Source of the DNA: JBBQSF01 sp038214085
Lineage (GTDB): Bacteria; Bacteroidota; Bacteroidia; Bacteroidales; CG2-30-32-10
Direction of reading: 5' to 3'
DNA: 37,284 nt
NCBI GenBank assembly: GCA_038214085.1
Contig: JBBQSF010000010.1
Coordinates: 1-37,284, forward strand
Shown in pieces: positions 17,238-26,607 of the stretch; position 1 is the first letter of the stretch; the number at the start of each line of letters is the position of its first letter. Below the pieces are notes generated by a model, which worked only from the letters and a program-made list of their open reading frames with translations, had not been told where the DNA came from and made no database searches. A program made the position numbers and the translations under genes.

Positions 17238-20200
17238 ATGGATGAAAAAAGTTTAAAACACGATGAACTTCAACCCGAAGAAATTCAAAGACTGATTTTT
17301 GAAAAAAAAGAACGTTTAAAAGAACTTAGCGCAATCAATCAAACTACAAGTATTTTAAAACAGGATAAGCCAATTGAAGAAATGCTTAGGGAGATTTGTT
17401 CTATTCTTTCTTTGGCATGGCAATATCCCGAATACACTGTTGCGCGCATTAATTTTGGAGGAAACAGTTATACCAGTCCAAAGTTCAAGGAAACACCATG
17501 GGTGCAAAAAAAACTTTTTGAAACTATTGATGACAAAGAAGGATCTATCGAAATATTCTATACAAAAGAATTTCCTGCTATTGATGAAGGCCCGTTTATG
17601 AAAGAAGAACGGCACCTTATTAATAACCTTTCACTAATTATTTCGGGCTATCTTAACACAATTACAGGAAAAAACCTTCTAAAAATCGCCCAGATTCAGG
17701 CGAAACAAAGAAATGAAACTCCGGAAAAACAAAACGACCCTTCTGAAATTGAGGGAATGCAGCTATTACAGAAATTTTTAAACAAACACAACTCCGACAG
17801 GGATATTTACCACGACTTAATGCCTTATAAAGTTAGGGAAATCTTGCTTGTAGCAAATTTGTATGATGCATATATTATTGAAAAAGAAGGCCGTTTTTTT
17901 GAACAGTTAAGTGGCGAATATTATCAGTTGAATTTGTCTTCTGCACCTCGCATCACTGGAGTTTCTTCCCCTGAAGAAGCATTGGAAAAACTTCAATTTA
18001 ACAAATACGACCTTATTATTTTAATGATGGGTATTGATAAAGAAACGCCCATTCAACTCAGCAGAATTATAAAGCAGATCTATCCTGGAATTCCTGTCAT
18101 GCTTTTGCTGAATAATAACAGTGATATTGGAACTTTTGAAAATTCAAAAATCTCGAGTATTGACAAAATATTTGTTTGGAATGGCGATTCAAAGGTTTTC
18201 GTGGCAATGGTAAAGTATATCGAGGATTTGATGAACATAGAAAACGATACCCGTTTGGGTTTGGTTCGTGTAATTTTATTGGTCGAAGATTCAGCAAAAT
18301 ATTATTCCCGCTATCTTCCTGAACTTTTTTCTATTGTTGTAGAGCAAACCCAGCGACTTATCGAAGAAGTGAATACCGATAATTTATATAAACTTTTACG
18401 CATGCGGGCCCGGCCAAAAATTTTACTTGTTTCCAATTACGAAGAAGCTATAGAATACTTTAACAAATACAGGGAATATCTTTTGTGTGTGATTTCCGAT
18501 GTGAAGTATGAAAAAGATGGCGTTTTAGATAATGAAGCAGGATTGAAACTTTGTGAGTACGTGAAAACGGAAATTCCTGACCTCCCGGTGTTAATGCAAT
18601 CGTCAGAACCTCATAATGCAACTCAGGCTTTTAAACTCAAAGCAACTTTTGTCAATAAAAACTCTGATAATCTTTTACAGGATCTAAAAAGCTTTATTAG
18701 CTATTATCTGGGTTTTGGAAATTTTATATATCGCGATGGTGAAGGCAGAGCCGAACTTGGCGTGGCACGTACCATGAAGGAATTTGAAATGCAGTTGCGT
18801 ACGATTCCTGAAGAATCACTCATCTTTCATGGCAAAAAAAATCATTTTTCCAATTGGTTTATGGCCCGGGGGGAAATTCAACTCGCAAAAAAAATCAAAC
18901 CTATTAAGGTTACAGATTTTAAAAACGCAAAGGAATTGCGCGAATATATGCTTGAAATGATCAGGATATGTACGTTTGAAAAAAGCAAAGGAAAAGTAAT
19001 TAATTTTGACGAAGGCGCAATTCAGGATGAAACCACAATTGTGAGCCTTGCTTCAGGATCGCTTGGCGGAAAAGGGAGAGGACTGGCATTTATTAGCACC
19101 TTGATTTACAATTTTAATTTTGCCGAAGTAATTCCGCAAATGCGCGTTACTACTCCTATAACTTCTATTATTGGAACCGATGAATTTCAAAGCTTTGTTG
19201 AAAGTAACAACCTGCGACCAAAAATTTACAATGAACTTGACTACGAAAAAGTAAAAAAGCTTTTTGTGGAGTCCGCATTATCGGATAACCTTATAAAAAA
19301 ACTAAAACGTTATCTTAAAATTGTAATTAAACCAATTGCTGTTCGTTCGTCAAGTTTGTTTGAAGATTCCCTTATGCAGCCTTTTGCAGGAATTTTCGAT
19401 ACATTTCTGCTTCCCAATAACGACCCTGACCCCAATGTACGCTTAGAGCAAATGATGAATGCTATAAAATTGGTATTTGCTTCTATATTTTCGCCAACTG
19501 CCCGATCCTATTTTGAAGCTGTGAATTATAAAATAGAAGAGGAAAAAATGGCTGTTATAGTTCAGGAAGTTGTGGGTGTACAGCATGAAGATGTTTTTTA
19601 TCCACATATTAGCGGAGTTGCACAATCCTATAATTATTATCCAATATCATACATGAAGCCAGAAGAGGGATTTGCTGTTCTGGCTCTTGGCCTAGGAAAA
19701 TATGTAGTTGAAGGAGAGAAAACTTTCCGATTTTCTCCAGTTCATCCTCATCTTGAAATATATCAGGCGAAAGATTTGTATAAAAATTCTCAGTTGCATT
19801 ATTATGCGGTAGATCTGAAACATAAAAAACTTAACCTGCTCGATGGAGAGGATGCTGGTTTAATAAAACTCGAAATTGACGTTGCCGAAAGACATGGTAC
19901 ACTTAACCATCTGGCTTCTGTTTACGATATTACAAACGAGCGTATAATCCCGGGTATCGATCAGCCTGGACCTCGTGTGGTAAATTTTGCCAACATCATT
20001 AAATACAATTATATCCCACTAACAAATACAATACATCTAATTCTCAATATTGTTCAAGAAGCTATGGGATCTCCTGTGGAAATTGAATTTGCAGTCGATC
20101 TCAATAAGGATAAAAACGGACTGGCTTCCTTTTATCTTCTGCAGATAAAACCACTGATAAAGAATGATTTGGAAGCAGATATCAATATCGATGATATTAA

Positions 20201-20717
20201 CTATGAGAAACTGTTATTGTATTCTGAAATGGGAATGGGAAATGGAATCATCGACAACATTACTGACGTAATTTATGTGGATACTAATAATTTTGATAAA
20301 TTGAAAACAGAAAAAATGCGCGATGAGATCAGTCAGCTTAACGAAGCAATGGTTAAAGCCGGACGTAAATACATTCTCATTGGGCCTGGAAGGTGGGGCA
20401 CGCGCGACAGGTTTATTGGAATTCCGGTTGCCTGGTCTCAAATTTCAAATGCAAAAATAATTGTCGAAGTCAGTCTTGAAGATTTTCCACTCGATGCTTC
20501 TCTCGGATCCCATTTCTTTCACAATGTAATTTCAATGAATGTAGGCTATTTCTCAGTAAAACATCATTCCTTAATTGATTATATTAACTGGGAACTTTTA
20601 AATGATCAAGAATTGATTTCAGAAACAAAGCACTTTAAGCATATTCGCTTTTCAAAGCCCCTGCAAGTGATTATGGATGGTAAAAAACGTGCTTCATTAA
20701 TTTATTTTTCTAAATAG
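17238..20717 (+). CDS. GAF-like/receiver/PEP-synthase ATP-grasp fusion protein
   Basis: A soluble 1159-residue multidomain protein. Residues 1-155 resemble a GAF-like sensor (ARINFGGNSYTSPKFKETPW, EGPFMKEERHLINNLSLIIS). A degenerate receiver fold follows (about 195-335; methionine 263 where the phospho-acceptor Asp should be). A second, longer receiver-like domain (343-490) keeps the acidic pair E350-D351, Asp 421 and Lys 474. Residues 600-970 are the PEP/pyruvate-binding ATP-grasp domain of PEP synthase (GSLGGKGRGLAF at 607-618, AVRSSSLFEDS at 701-711, YLLQIKPL near 967). The phosphohistidine and PEP TIM-barrel domains of PEP synthase are absent. A conserved C-terminal domain (GPGRWGTRD near 1049) replaces them. 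Normal PEP synthase chemistry is therefore unlikely; an ATP-dependent signalling or phosphotransfer role is inferred. A paralogue starts 7 bases after its stop. Confidence 0.8.
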   Translation: MDEKSLKHDELQPEEIQRLIFEKKERLKELSAINQTTSILKQDKPIEEMLREICSILSLAWQYPEYTVARINFGGNSYTSPKFKETPWVQKKLFETIDDKEGSIEIFYTKEFPAIDEGPFMKEERHLINNLSLIISGYLNTITGKNLLKIAQIQAKQRNETPEKQNDPSEIEGMQLLQKFLNKHNSDRDIYHDLMPYKVREILLVANLYDAYIIEKEGRFFEQLSGEYYQLNLSSAPRITGVSSPEEALEKLQFNKYDLIILMMGIDKETPIQLSRIIKQIYPGIPVMLLLNNNSDIGTFENSKISSIDKIFVWNGDSKVFVAMVKYIEDLMNIENDTRLGLVRVILLVEDSAKYYSRYLPELFSIVVEQTQRLIEEVNTDNLYKLLRMRARPKILLVSNYEEAIEYFNKYREYLLCVISDVKYEKDGVLDNEAGLKLCEYVKTEIPDLPVLMQSSEPHNATQAFKLKATFVNKNSDNLLQDLKSFISYYLGFGNFIYRDGEGRAELGVARTMKEFEMQLRTIPEESLIFHGKKNHFSNWFMARGEIQLAKKIKPIKVTDFKNAKELREYMLEMIRICTFEKSKGKVINFDEGAIQDETTIVSLASGSLGGKGRGLAFISTLIYNFNFAEVIPQMRVTTPITSIIGTDEFQSFVESNNLRPKIYNELDYEKVKKLFVESALSDNLIKKLKRYLKIVIKPIAVRSSSLFEDSLMQPFAGIFDTFLLPNNDPDPNVRLEQMMNAIKLVFASIFSPTARSYFEAVNYKIEEEKMAVIVQEVVGVQHEDVFYPHISGVAQSYNYYPISYMKPEEGFAVLALGLGKYVVEGEKTFRFSPVHPHLEIYQAKDLYKNSQLHYYAVDLKHKKLNLLDGEDAGLIKLEIDVAERHGTLNHLASVYDITNERIIPGIDQPGPRVVNFANIIKYNYIPLTNTIHLILNIVQEAMGSPVEIEFAVDLNKDKNGLASFYLLQIKPLIKNDLEADINIDDINYEKLLLYSEMGMGNGIIDNITDVIYVDTNNFDKLKTEKMRDEISQLNEAMVKAGRKYILIGPGRWGTRDRFIGIPVAWSQISNAKIIVEVSLEDFPLDASLGSHFFHNVISMNVGYFSVKHHSLIDYINWELLNDQELISETKHFKHIRFSKPLQVIMDGKKRASLIYFSK

Positions 20718-20724
20718 TATAAAT

Positions 20725-23697
20725 ATGTCTTTGTCAAAATACAATTATAGTGAAGAGTTTGCTACAGATAAATATTATTTTGGCGACATCTCTTTTAATA
20801 AACTAATGCAGAAACGCATCAATAATGTGCTTTTAGTGTGCAGTACTTATGATGCTTTTATGCTTGAAGAAGACGGAAGAATAAATGAAAAAATTTTCAA
20901 TGAATATGCTTCTCTCAATCTTCGTTATCCTCCCCAGTTTTCCAGGGCAAGTTCTTCTGCTATGGCTTTTGATTTGCTCAGCAGGCAGCATTACGATCTT
21001 ATAATCACCATGCTGAATATTGGCAAAATAGATGCGTTTGAGCTGGCCAACAAAATTAAAAAGACTTATCCAGATAAGCCTATTGTTGTGCTTACTCATT
21101 TTTCACGCGAAGTGTCAATTAAACTTGCCAATGAGGATTTGTCTTCCATTGATTATGTTTTTTCATGGCTCGGAAATACCAGTTTGTTATTGGCTATTAT
21201 AAAGCTTATTGAGGATAAAATGAATGCCGATTACGACATCGAAGAAGTGGGAACTCAGGCTATTCTTCTGGTTGAAGATTCTATCCGCTATTATTCAAGT
21301 TATCTTCCCAACATATACAAACTCATTTTCGAACAGCGTAATGAGCTGATGTCCGAAGGGTTGAACGACCATCAGAAAACCATGACCATGAGGGCAAGAC
21401 CTAAGATTTTACTTGCTCAAACCTATGAAGAAGCAATTATTCTTTTCGAGAAACATAAGAACAATATTTTGGGTGTAATCACTGATCTTGCTTTCCCACA
21501 CGAAGGAGTTCTTGATAAATCTGCTGGGATTAAACTTATTGCAAAGATTCGTTCCGAAGTCAAATATCTTCCCATTCTTATGCAGTCGTCCGATGCCGAA
21601 CCTGTTGAATTAGCCGATTCGCTTATGGCTTTCTATATTAATAAATATTCTAAAACACTTTTAGCTGATCTTAGAAAATATATTAAAGAAAATTATGGAT
21701 TTGGAGACTTTGTTTTTAAAAATCCAATTACAGATGAAGAAATTGACAGATCAAATAATTTGCATTCGCTTCAGATAAAACTTCGGAGCATTCCGGCCGA
21801 ATCACTTGAATATCATGTAAGCAGAAATCATTTTACCCGTTGGCTTAAAGCCAGAGCTCTCTTTCCACTTGCCGATTTATTCAAAGATCGGTCGAAGCGC
21901 GATTTTAATAATATTGAGCAAGTGCGAAGTTATCTTATTGATACCATAGCCAATTACAGAATCAGCAAAGGCAGGGGAGTTATTGCCAGTTACTTTGATG
22001 AATATGCAATTTTTTCAAGACTGGGTGATGGATTGCTTGGAGGCAAGGCCCGTGGATTAGCTTTTGCTGATTATTTGCTAAAAAAACACAAGATCATTCA
22101 TAAATTTGAAAATGTATATATAACTATTCCTAGAACTGTGGTTCTTACCACCGATGTTTATGACGAATTTATGGAGACCAATGACCTCTATTCAGTCACA
22201 CTCTCTGATCATAGTGATGAAGATATTCTCATGCAGTTTATTTATGGTAAACTCCCCGAAAGGATTGTTTTTCAACTCAAGGAATTTGTTAACATTGTTG
22301 ATCGTCCAATAGCTGTAAGATCGTCTAGTTTGTTGGAAGATAGCCATTATCAGCCATTTGCCGGAATATACTCAACGTATATGGTGCCCAATAGCGATAA
22401 GGATGCTTCAGTACGTTTACTCCAGCTCGAAATTGCAATAAAAAGTGTTTTTGCTTCTGTATTCTTTAAAGATAGTAAAGCATATATTTCAGCGACTCAG
22501 AATGTAATTGATGAAGAAAAAATGGCAGTTATTCTGCAGGAAGTTACTGGTTCTGCTTATGAACAGAGATATTATCCAACTTTTTCAGGCGTTGCCAGAT
22601 CCATTAATTTTTACCCAATTGATCAGGAAAAACCCGAAGATGGTGTAGTGAATATTGCTCTAGGGTTAGGGAAAACTATTGTTGACGGAGGAGTATCTCT
22701 GCGTTTTTGTCCAAAATATCCTAAAAAAGTTCTGCAGCTTTCTAATGTGGAAATGGCATTGCGTAGCACACAACGTGAGTTTTACGCTATCGACCTGAAC
22801 TCGTTTAGCTTTCGCCCTTCAGTTGACGAGGGTGTAGATTTGCTGAAATTAAAAATAGATGATGCCCTTCCTGATAATACGCTTAAACATTTGGTTTCAA
22901 CTTACGATTATCAGGATGAAATTCTTCGCGATGGAATGCATCATAATGGAAAAAAACTGGTAACTTTTGCAAACATTTTAAAATATAATATTTTTCCACT
23001 TAGCTCCATTCTCGAAACATTGCTTGATATTGGTCAGCGTGAAATGAATAATCATGTAGAAATTGAATTTGCAGTTGATCTGAATAGGCCGGAAGGTCAG
23101 CCTGCGATTTTTAGTTTCCTACAAATTCGTCCAATTGTTGAGAGTTCGGAAAAAAATACAATAAATATTGATTATGTATCACCCCAGGAAACTGTGATTT
23201 ATTCCCCTTTTGCTTTAGGAAATGGTGTTATAGATAATTTGCGCGACGTAGTGTATGTGAAAACCGAATCTTTTGATGCATCCCGAAATTCAGCAATCGC
23301 TTCACGGATAGAATCAATAAATAATAGAATGATTAAGGAAAATAAAGGCTATATTTTAATCGGACCGGGGCGATGGGGATCCAGTGACCCATGGCTTGGC
23401 ATTCCCGTTAAATGGTCACAAATTTCTGCTGCAAGGCTTATCGTTGAGGCAGGACTTGATAAATACCGTATCGATCCAAGCCAGGGTACTCATTTTTTCC
23501 AGAACTTGACCTCATTTTTTGTCGGATATTTTACCGTTAATCCTTATATCAACGAAGGTTATTACGACACTGAATATCTGAACTCTTTTCCTGCTTTTTA
23601 TGAAGATGACTATATTCGCCATGTCCAATTCGATTCGCCTCTTGTTGTGCAGATCGACGGGAAACAAAATAAAGGAGTGGTGTTAAAAATGAAATAA
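20725..23697 (+). CDS. Receiver/PEP-synthase ATP-grasp fusion protein, paralogue
   Basis: A 990-residue paralogue of the preceding protein, without the N-terminal GAF-like domain. A degenerate receiver at about 30-165 has methionine 96 in the phospho-acceptor place. A second receiver-like domain (176-325) keeps E184-D185, Asp 254 and Lys 307. The ATP-grasp domain follows (LGGKARGLAF at about 438-447, AVRSSSLLEDS near 531-541, FLQIRPIV near 798). The C-terminal domain again has GPGRWGSSDPWLGIPVKWSQ and GTHFFQN. There is no phosphohistidine (GGxxxHAA-type) motif. The 7-base spacing means the two are surely co-transcribed and their products may work as a pair. The downstream neighbour is a second glutamate dehydrogenase with its own promoter-like sequence. 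The function is not established; proteins of this layout are usually labelled 'PEP synthase'. Confidence 0.8.
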   Translation: MSLSKYNYSEEFATDKYYFGDISFNKLMQKRINNVLLVCSTYDAFMLEEDGRINEKIFNEYASLNLRYPPQFSRASSSAMAFDLLSRQHYDLIITMLNIGKIDAFELANKIKKTYPDKPIVVLTHFSREVSIKLANEDLSSIDYVFSWLGNTSLLLAIIKLIEDKMNADYDIEEVGTQAILLVEDSIRYYSSYLPNIYKLIFEQRNELMSEGLNDHQKTMTMRARPKILLAQTYEEAIILFEKHKNNILGVITDLAFPHEGVLDKSAGIKLIAKIRSEVKYLPILMQSSDAEPVELADSLMAFYINKYSKTLLADLRKYIKENYGFGDFVFKNPITDEEIDRSNNLHSLQIKLRSIPAESLEYHVSRNHFTRWLKARALFPLADLFKDRSKRDFNNIEQVRSYLIDTIANYRISKGRGVIASYFDEYAIFSRLGDGLLGGKARGLAFADYLLKKHKIIHKFENVYITIPRTVVLTTDVYDEFMETNDLYSVTLSDHSDEDILMQFIYGKLPERIVFQLKEFVNIVDRPIAVRSSSLLEDSHYQPFAGIYSTYMVPNSDKDASVRLLQLEIAIKSVFASVFFKDSKAYISATQNVIDEEKMAVILQEVTGSAYEQRYYPTFSGVARSINFYPIDQEKPEDGVVNIALGLGKTIVDGGVSLRFCPKYPKKVLQLSNVEMALRSTQREFYAIDLNSFSFRPSVDEGVDLLKLKIDDALPDNTLKHLVSTYDYQDEILRDGMHHNGKKLVTFANILKYNIFPLSSILETLLDIGQREMNNHVEIEFAVDLNRPEGQPAIFSFLQIRPIVESSEKNTINIDYVSPQETVIYSPFALGNGVIDNLRDVVYVKTESFDASRNSAIASRIESINNRMIKENKGYILIGPGRWGSSDPWLGIPVKWSQISAARLIVEAGLDKYRIDPSQGTHFFQNLTSFFVGYFTVNPYINEGYYDTEYLNSFPAFYEDDYIRHVQFDSPLVVQIDGKQNKGVVLKMK

Positions 23698-24018
23698 TTC
23701 AATTTTCAATTTTTACGTTTAATTCTGTTTGAAATAAATGTATGAAAATAATTTTTTTACAGCGTTTTTCGAATATTTTTATGCTTCAATTGTTTAGATT
23801 AATTTGGTATTTACTCGATTGTATGATGATATTAATTAGTCAAAACGAAGCATTTTTTTCCCTCAAAAAAATTAAGTTGTGAAATAATTAACAAAAGGTT
23901 TGGTTGGTAACTTTTAAGTAATTAATTTTGCCATGAATTCATAAAGATACTTTATTAAATATCTGATTTTCAAAACAAATAATAATTTAAAAATTTTTAA
24001 AAAACAGGAGATTTTAAA
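23698..24018 (+). other. Gene-free spacer ahead of the second GDH gene
   Basis: An AT-rich spacer of 321 bases between the ATP-grasp gene and the second GDH gene. Apart from the promoter candidate at 23899-23930 and an A/G-rich ribosome-binding-like stretch (aacaggag, 24003-24010) close to the ATG, I see nothing in it. Confidence 0.5.
23899..23930 (+). promoter_or_regulatory. Promoter candidate for the second GDH gene
   Basis: TTTG at 23899-23902 and TAATTTTG at 23923-23930, spaced 20 bases, match the Bacteroidota -33/-7 pattern (TTTG, then TAnnTTTG). This leaves a leader of about 80 bases before the ATG at 24019. Confidence 0.55.
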
Positions 24019-25350
24019 ATGAATGTTGAAAAAATAATGAATGACCTGGTAAAAAAAAATCCGGGTGAAGTTGAATACTTACAAGCTGTAAGAGAAGTTA
24101 TGGAATCAATCGTTGACGTGGTTGAAGCAAACCCTCAGTTTGAAGAAGCAAAAATTGTTGAACGCATTGTTGAGCCAGATAGAGTGCTTACTTTTAAAGT
24201 AGCATGGGCTGACGATAAAGGCGAAATTCATGTAAACCGTGGATACCGCGTTCAATATAACAATGCTATTGGACCTTACAAAGGTGGCTTGCGTTTCCAT
24301 CCAAGTGTAAATCTCAGTATTTTAAAGTTTTTAGGTTTTGAGCAGATATTTAAAAACAGTTTGACTTCATTGCCTATGGGTGGTGGAAAAGGAGGCTCTG
24401 ACTTCAATCCAAAAGGAAAATCAAATGCTGAAGTTATGCGCTTTTGCCAGGCATTTATGATGGAACTTCATAAAATTATCGGACCCGAAACAGATGTACC
24501 AGCTGGTGACATTGGCGTTGGTGGCCGCGAAATTGGTTACTTGTACGGAATGTACAAAAAACTCACAAACACTCATACGGGTGTTCTCACCGGAAAAGGC
24601 CTCAACTGGGGTGGTTCATTGGTTCGCCCTGAAGCAACAGGTTTTGGCAATGTATATTTTGCTGAAGAAATGTTAAAAACTAAAGGAACAGATTTTAAAG
24701 GTAAAACCGTTGCTGTTTCTGGTTTTGGTAATGTTGCATGGGGTGCTGTTACTAAAGTTACCCAACTTGGAGGTAAAGTAGTTACTATTTCTGGTCCTGA
24801 CGGTTATATTTACGATCCAGATGGAATTTCTGGAAAGAAAATTGATTATATGCTCGAATTAAGAGCTTCTAATCAGGACATCGTTAAACCATACAGTTAC
24901 GAATTTGGAGTACAATTTTTCGAAGGCAAAAGACCATGGGAAGTAAAATGTGATGTTGCTCTTCCTTGCGCTACACAAAATGAACTCGATGGTGAAGATG
25001 CAAAAAAACTCATTGCAAATGGTTGTATGTGCGTTTCAGAAGGTGCCAATATGCCTTCAACTCCAGAAGCTATTGAAGTTTTCCACGAAAACAAAATATT
25101 ATTTGCTCCTGGTAAAGCTGCTAATGCTGGTGGTGTTGCTACTTCAGGTTTAGAAATGAGCCAGAATTCAATGAAACTTGGCTGGTCTGCTGAAGAAGTT
25201 GATGGCCGTTTACACGAAATTATGCGCAAAATTCACGAATCTTGCTCTAAATATGGTAAAGATGCAAGTGGTTATGTTGACTATGTTAAAGGTGCAAATA
25301 TTGCTGGCTTCCTCAAAGTTGCTAATGCAATGCTTGATATGGGATACTAA
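24019..25350 (+). CDS. gdhB: Glutamate dehydrogenase, second copy with NAD-type or dual loop
   Basis: 443 residues, full length. Shared GDH motifs are present: GPYKGGLRFHP, LPMGGGKGGSDF with the catalytic lysine at 124, VPAGDIGVGGREIG with Asp 164, and the C-terminal GKAANAGGVATSGLEMSQNS. The coenzyme-binding region differs from the first copy: VAVSGFGNVAWGAV, and VVTISGPDGYIYD in place of MSDSNG. As I recall, the SGPDG form occurs in NAD-preferring or dual-specific Bacteroidota enzymes. So a catabolic or energy-linked role is plausible, but this is inference. It has its own promoter candidate and ends in a strong terminator, so it is probably monocistronic. A purine-rich aacaggag sits 9 bases ahead of the ATG, a Shine-Dalgarno-like site unusual in this window. 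Confidence 0.92.
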   Translation: MNVEKIMNDLVKKNPGEVEYLQAVREVMESIVDVVEANPQFEEAKIVERIVEPDRVLTFKVAWADDKGEIHVNRGYRVQYNNAIGPYKGGLRFHPSVNLSILKFLGFEQIFKNSLTSLPMGGGKGGSDFNPKGKSNAEVMRFCQAFMMELHKIIGPETDVPAGDIGVGGREIGYLYGMYKKLTNTHTGVLTGKGLNWGGSLVRPEATGFGNVYFAEEMLKTKGTDFKGKTVAVSGFGNVAWGAVTKVTQLGGKVVTISGPDGYIYDPDGISGKKIDYMLELRASNQDIVKPYSYEFGVQFFEGKRPWEVKCDVALPCATQNELDGEDAKKLIANGCMCVSEGANMPSTPEAIEVFHENKILFAPGKAANAGGVATSGLEMSQNSMKLGWSAEEVDGRLHEIMRKIHESCSKYGKDASGYVDYVKGANIAGFLKVANAMLDMGY

Positions 25351-25372
25351 GAATAATTTACAAAAATTAAAG

Positions 25373-25400
25373 GCCGTCTTTTCTGGACGGCTTTTTTTTT
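25373..25400 (+). terminator. Intrinsic terminator of the second GDH gene
   Basis: A G/C-rich stem (gccgtc 25373-25378 with gacggc 25386-25391) around a seven-base loop, followed by nine T. It is a textbook rho-independent terminator 22 bases after the stop codon. Confidence 0.85.
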
Positions 25401-25425
25401 GGTTTTTTTTTGAACTTTTTTGTCT

Positions 25426-25433
25426 TACGTTTG
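25426..25433 (+). promoter_or_regulatory. Candidate -7 box of the sigma-factor operon
   Basis: TACGTTTG matches TAnnTTTG, lies between the terminator and the ATG at 25450, and is 16 bases ahead of that ATG. The T-rich DNA upstream offers TTTG at non-ideal spacings only. It supports 25450 over the upstream in-frame start. Confidence 0.45.
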
Positions 25434-25449
25434 TACTGAAATAATAAAA

Positions 25450-26604
25450 ATGAAAGTCCTTGTCATCATATCGCTTTTTTTGTTCAGCTTTTGTTCCGTA
25501 TTCTCACAGTCAATTGGTACTTCCACTTTACAAACTTTTAAAATAGAAGATGCGGCAATTGAGCTTAAACAATCCAACTGGTATCAGACTCAGGCTGAGC
25601 TATGGGAAGATAACGTTAATAGCAATCCGAAAAATGCAGATGCCTGGCTCAATTATTATCAGGCAATTCGCTTCTCTTTTTATTCTGCTTCTTCCAAAGA
25701 AGTTAATAAAACACAACAAGCAAAACTCGATGCCATACTTGATAAAATGGAAGCAAATATTTCCGAATCTTTTGAATATAATTACCTCAAATTTGTAAAC
25801 TCAGACCAAAATCCAGAATATTTCACCTTTCTGGAAAAAGCGTATCAAAAAGAGCCTGATAATTCGTTAACCTACGACGATTTTATTGCATATTATGAAT
25901 TGACGGGGAATCTTGAAAAAAAAGATACTTTTTGCAGTAAGCTAAAAAATGCAAATACTTTTTGTGCTGACATTTTTAATTACAATTACAATGTGTTGAT
26001 GTCACTCGAAAAAAATGCAATTCTCTTTACCAATGGAACTCTTGATACATATCCACTGTGGATTCTTCAGCAAACAATGCGTAGCGATGTAACTGTTCTT
26101 AATATTGATCTTTTAAAGAATGAAAAATACTTAAAAGCGAAGCTTTCAGCACTGCATTTAATAGGTGATTCTGCAATTTTTTATGTTCAGGAACCTGATA
26201 AATTTTATACCTATATAACAACGAAAAACCCTAATAAAAACCTTTATTTCTCATTAACTATTCCCGTAGAAAATTTAAAAAATATTTCGGCAAAGTTATA
26301 TTCTACGGGGCTTGCCTTGAAATACGCTGCTGGCGATTATAACAATATTGATGTTCTACAAAGTAATATGCTGCTTTTTAATATTACGGGTTTATTTGAT
26401 GAAGAAAAAAAATCAGAAACTTCCTTTGTAAATAAAATGAACCTGAATTATATTGTTCCTATAACAGCATTATTTAGGTATTACATGGATATCGGAGAAA
26501 CAGAAAAAGCCGGGTTACTGAAATCACAGGCAATCATTCTTGCAAAAAGATCTGGGAAAGAAGATTTTGTGAGAGCATATTTTGTGAAATTGATTAAGCA
26601 ATAG
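25450..26604 (+). CDS. Exported protein with tetratricopeptide-like helices
   Basis: A 384-residue product with a signal peptide (MKVLVIISLFLFSFCSVFSQ, 1-20), so periplasmic or surface-located. The body looks helical (WEDNVNSNPKNADAWLNYYQ and FTFLEKAYQKEPDNSLTYDD read like TPR helices). A central motif, NAILFTNGTLDTYPLWILQQ then SDVTVLNIDLLKNEKYLKAK, closely resembles a conserved segment (ILFT.GDNDTFPLW.LQ...) in Bacteroidota membrane-glycosyltransferase-like (DUF2723) proteins. What that segment does is unknown to me. The gene ends 3 bases before the ECF sigma gene, so this protein may sense or relay the envelope signal for that sigma factor. The ATG at 25450 gives a complete signal peptide. 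Confidence 0.75.
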   Translation: MKVLVIISLFLFSFCSVFSQSIGTSTLQTFKIEDAAIELKQSNWYQTQAELWEDNVNSNPKNADAWLNYYQAIRFSFYSASSKEVNKTQQAKLDAILDKMEANISESFEYNYLKFVNSDQNPEYFTFLEKAYQKEPDNSLTYDDFIAYYELTGNLEKKDTFCSKLKNANTFCADIFNYNYNVLMSLEKNAILFTNGTLDTYPLWILQQTMRSDVTVLNIDLLKNEKYLKAKLSALHLIGDSAIFYVQEPDKFYTYITTKNPNKNLYFSLTIPVENLKNISAKLYSTGLALKYAAGDYNNIDVLQSNMLLFNITGLFDEEKKSETSFVNKMNLNYIVPITALFRYYMDIGETEKAGLLKSQAIILAKRSGKEDFVRAYFVKLIKQ

Positions 26605-26607
26605 AAA

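Noticed and set aside
17238..23697. Calling the tandem genes phosphoenolpyruvate synthases
   Set aside because: Only the ATP-grasp half is visible; no phosphohistidine motif or PEP TIM barrel was found in either protein.
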